DNA of 8,663 nt from Dehalococcoidia bacterium. Lineage in GTDB: Bacteria > Chloroflexota > Dehalococcoidia > UBA6926. A model generated the notes under the pieces. It was given only the letters and a program-made list of their open reading frames with translations, did no database searches and was not told the DNA's origin. The DNA is taken from assembly GCA_012271225.1 (NCBI GenBank), contig JAAXGS010000063.1:1-8663 (forward strand), given 5' to 3'. Position numbers and translations under genes: made by a program. Positions 7,096 through 8,663 of the stretch are shown here, piece after piece. The first letter of the stretch is position 1. Every line of letters starts with the position of its first letter.

Positions 7096-7994
7096 GTCAG
7101 TGCCAGAAACGCGATGACTACGGTCAGGTTGTAGAGCATGTGGATGCCGATGTTCGCCCACAGGCTGCCGGTAAGGCGGAAGGCGGCGAGGAGGATGAGT
7201 CCGACGATTGACAGGGGAATGATCAGGCCAAAGGAGATATGCGCAAGCCCAAAGAGGCCGGACGTGATGAGCGCGGCGACCGGCGCGCCGTACCGGTCCC
7301 GCAGGGCGGGGTAGGCAAAGCCCCGAAAATACATCTCCTCCACAACAGGGGCAACGAGGACGGTGGATACGAACAGAATGATGATGATTGGAACACCGGA
7401 CGCGAACTCCGGAGGCAAGTCCGGCGGGACAAGAAAGTCAAGCCCCACGGCCTGCGCGCCCAGCGTGTAGATGATGACAACGGCCCAGAGCGCGAGGGCG
7501 CCCACTACCGCGATGATGCCGAGTTGCCTCCACGGGATTGAGTGAAATCCCAGATCGGACAGCCATCCACGCTCCCTGAGAATCACAAAGTAGATGACAA
7601 GGCCCAGCATGGCCGCCTGAGGGACCTGGTTCAGGAGGAGCAGAAACGGCGTGGCCGCCGTTTCGTCAAAGTTGGACCAGATGCTAATGATGATGACGAC
7701 GATAGAGATTGTGATAAAGAGCGCAACGATCGTCGTGACCAGAACGATGATTGATTGCCATACGTCCTGCGACGTCCATTTCACAGGTCGCTCTGTGGGC
7801 GGCACAGGCAGGAAGGGGATGCGCGATTGCCACGCACTCTCAAGCGTCCGCTGCGCAAAGCGCTCCGGGGCGGCAACGTCCCCGCCGGGCATGGCGTCCT
7901 GCCCCTGCGCCATCTCCGAGTTGTTCGGTTGGTCCGGGGCTGCCTCGGAACCGGCGTTCTCCGGTTGGTCGGGCAGGCGGGGGTTGGTGGTCAT
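7083..7994 (-). CDS. CPBP-family (CAAX-like) intramembrane metalloprotease
   Basis: A predicted multi-spanning glutamic-type intramembrane protease of the ABI/CPBP family, 303 residues. All three family motifs are intact: EExxxR as EEMYFR (219-224), FxxxH as FGLAH (248-252) and HxxxN as HMLYN (285-289). About seven hydrophobic spans lie at roughly 80-106, 115-139, 157-178, 200-218, 236-254, 256-271 and 276-300. The first 75 residues are hydrophilic, rich in Pro, Gln, Asn and acidic residues, and probably disordered in the cytoplasm. The ATG at 7994 has no Shine-Dalgarno; an in-frame ATG at 7892 (residue 35) has AGGA four bases before it and could be the true start. The gene follows the PadR regulator by 28 bp and overlaps trpA by 13 bp. 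The substrate is unknown. Family roles range from prenyl-protein processing to bacteriocin immunity, and nothing here decides between them. Confidence 0.9.
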   Translation of the reverse strand: MTTNPRLPDQPENAGSEAAPDQPNNSEMAQGQDAMPGGDVAAPERFAQRTLESAWQSRIPFLPVPPTERPVKWTSQDVWQSIIVLVTTIVALFITISIVVIIISIWSNFDETAATPFLLLLNQVPQAAMLGLVIYFVILRERGWLSDLGFHSIPWRQLGIIAVVGALALWAVVIIYTLGAQAVGLDFLVPPDLPPEFASGVPIIIILFVSTVLVAPVVEEMYFRGFAYPALRDRYGAPVAALITSGLFGLAHISFGLIIPLSIVGLILLAAFRLTGSLWANIGIHMLYNLTVVIAFLALTWYA

Positions 7995-8022
7995 GGTGGC
8001 AATGTCAGTGGCGCAGCGCGGC

Positions 8023-8406
8023 TCAACTGCTGTCCGGTCCGCTGGGATACAGTCTTCTGTATTCAGCCAGGAGCCTGGCGATTGTGTTGGCGCGATCTGT
8101 CAGCGTGAGCGCATCCTGATACAGGAGTTCCCGGCCGCGCTCCGTGATGCGGTACGTTCGGCGGGAGGGGCCTGGGCCGGCCTGCCGTATCCACTCAGAC
8201 TCGACCGCGCCGGACTGCTCCAGCCGTCTGAGGCCGCGATACAGGTTGCCAACGTCCGCCTTGCCGGGCAGGTATCCCCGCGCCTGCAGCGTCTCCAACA
8301 GGGCGTAGCCATGCTGCGGCCCCTCGGACAGGATAAGGAGCACGGCGGGCTGAACAAGCCCCCACATGGGGGAGGCTCTGGATTCCGTGTCTGACGGTCC
8401 TGACAT
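8023..8406 (-). CDS. PadR-family transcriptional regulator
   Basis: A 127-residue winged-helix DNA-binding protein. The N-terminal helix-turn-helix reads PAVLLILSEGPQHGYALLE (20-38), typical of PadR where HGY/YGY precedes the second helix. The recognition-helix region is GNLYRGLRRLEQSGAVE (53-69), the counterpart of the family's G-T-L-Y-P-L-R-R-L-E. The wing is GPSRRTYRITERGRELL (78-94), ending in the characteristic Y-x-I/L-T-x-x-G. A short C-terminal helix (about 95-120) should mediate dimerisation. The ATG at 8406 follows GAGG by ten bases. The ligand is unknown. PadR proteins commonly repress their own operon and a neighbouring membrane protein, which here would be the CPBP protease 28 bp downstream. 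No convincing palindromic operator was found by eye. Confidence 0.93.
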   Translation of the reverse strand: MSGPSDTESRASPMWGLVQPAVLLILSEGPQHGYALLETLQARGYLPGKADVGNLYRGLRRLEQSGAVESEWIRQAGPGPSRRTYRITERGRELLYQDALTLTDRANTIARLLAEYRRLYPSGPDSS

Positions 8407-8476
8407 GATCGCTACGCCTCACACTCCGCTCTTGACCGTATTATGCAGGCTCTCGCCGCTCTCCAAAAGCCAGCGG
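8407..8476 (-). promoter_or_regulatory. proS-padR gap with a possible weak promoter
   Basis: This 70-bp gap between the end of proS and padR has CATAAT on the minus strand at 8440-8445, a five-of-six match to a -10 box. The region 17 bases upstream (TTTTGG) is a poor -35. An imperfect stem, CCGCT (8456-8460) with AGCGG (8472-8476), follows the proS stop but lacks a U-run. Either padR has its own weak promoter here or it is read through from proS. Confidence 0.25.
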
Positions 8477-8663
8477 TCATTCTGCGCCCGCCCGCCGGCC
8501 TGCACCCGCTTCGGCAAGAAGCGCGCGCGCCTCCTGAACCGCCCGTTCCATGGGGATCAGGGCCGCAGTGTCACGCGCGCGGTTCCTCAGTTTGAGCTCC
8601 GCGGACCGCCCGCCGCGCATTGTGCGGCGGCTGACCGTGACGCGCAGCGGCATACCCAACAGG
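8477..8663 (-). CDS. proS: Prolyl-tRNA synthetase, C-terminal end (partial at window edge)
   Basis: The frame is open to the right edge of the window, and only the last 62 codons are visible. The peptide begins LLGMPLRVTVSRRT, continues with SAELKLR at about 22-28 and then AALIPMERAV at about 35-44. This is the pattern of the final strand-helix part of the class II synthetase anticodon-binding domain, as in bacterial ProRS (GIP-R-VTV..R, then VELK-R, then V-PLEE). The enzyme charges tRNA-Pro. The end lacks the zinc-binding extension of the archaeal/eukaryotic type, consistent with the bacterial form. The last residues are a loose Ala/Gly/Arg tail. The alternatives ThrS, HisS and GlyS share this fold, but the V-E-L-K signature favours ProS. 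An apparent TTG start at 8659 is an artefact of truncation. Confidence 0.8.
   Translation of the reverse strand, partial: LLGMPLRVTVSRRTMRGGRSAELKLRNRARDTAALIPMERAVQEARALLAEAGAGRRAGAE

Noticed and set aside
7096..7161. Upstream extension of trpA to a GTG at 7161 (300-residue form).
   Set aside because: The extra 22 residues do not resemble TrpA, lie entirely within the CPBP gene, and would shift the catalytic residues away from the normal positions 49 and 60.
8357..8372. CCCCC-ACAT-GGGGG hairpin-like sequence near the padR start.
   Set aside because: It is inside the coding sequence (Pro-Met-Trp-Gly codons), with a very short stem and no regulatory context; better explained by codons.

Overview
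This is a GC-rich bacterial chromosomal window in which every recognisable gene lies on the minus strand, so transcription runs from base 8663 towards base 1. It holds nine genes: eight complete and one truncated by the window edge. All belong to known families. There are no rRNA or tRNA genes, no CRISPR array and no mobile element. The gene content (NAD-dependent LigA, bacterial-type ProS, AroH-class chorismate mutase, bifunctional RibF) is clearly bacterial. The class V aminotransferase paired with a long ACT-type SerA, plus the general flavour of the proteins, recalls Chloroflexota (Dehalococcoidia/SAR202-like or Thermomicrobia-like). That placement is an impression from the sequences and was not computed.

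Right end (about 7083-8663): the last 62 codons of prolyl-tRNA synthetase, then a PadR-family repressor and a CPBP (CAAX-like) membrane protease with all three active-site motifs. The PadR and CPBP genes are 28 bp apart and probably form one regulatory pair.

Middle (4953-7095): trpA (tryptophan synthase alpha), aroH (chorismate mutase) and ribF (FMN/FAD synthesis). trpA overlaps the end of the CPBP gene by 13 bp. trpA/aroH and aroH/ribF each overlap by ATGA, which is the classic arrangement for translational coupling. No trpB lies next to trpA.

Left half (29-4810): after a 142-bp non-coding gap rich in competing inverted repeats comes a serine-synthesis pair. It consists of a class V aminotransferase and serA, 6 bp apart. 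ligA follows 48 bp further on.

The genes can be tied together metabolically. SerA plus the aminotransferase would supply (phospho)serine. Serine is the co-substrate that tryptophan synthase condenses with the indole released by TrpA. AroH draws chorismate towards Phe/Tyr. RibF makes the FMN that chorismate synthase needs upstream. This link is inference from gene order. I see no clearly undescribed system. The best leads are the structured leader at 4811-4952, the trpB-less trpA-aroH-ribF coupled block, and the PadR/CPBP pair inserted ahead of it.
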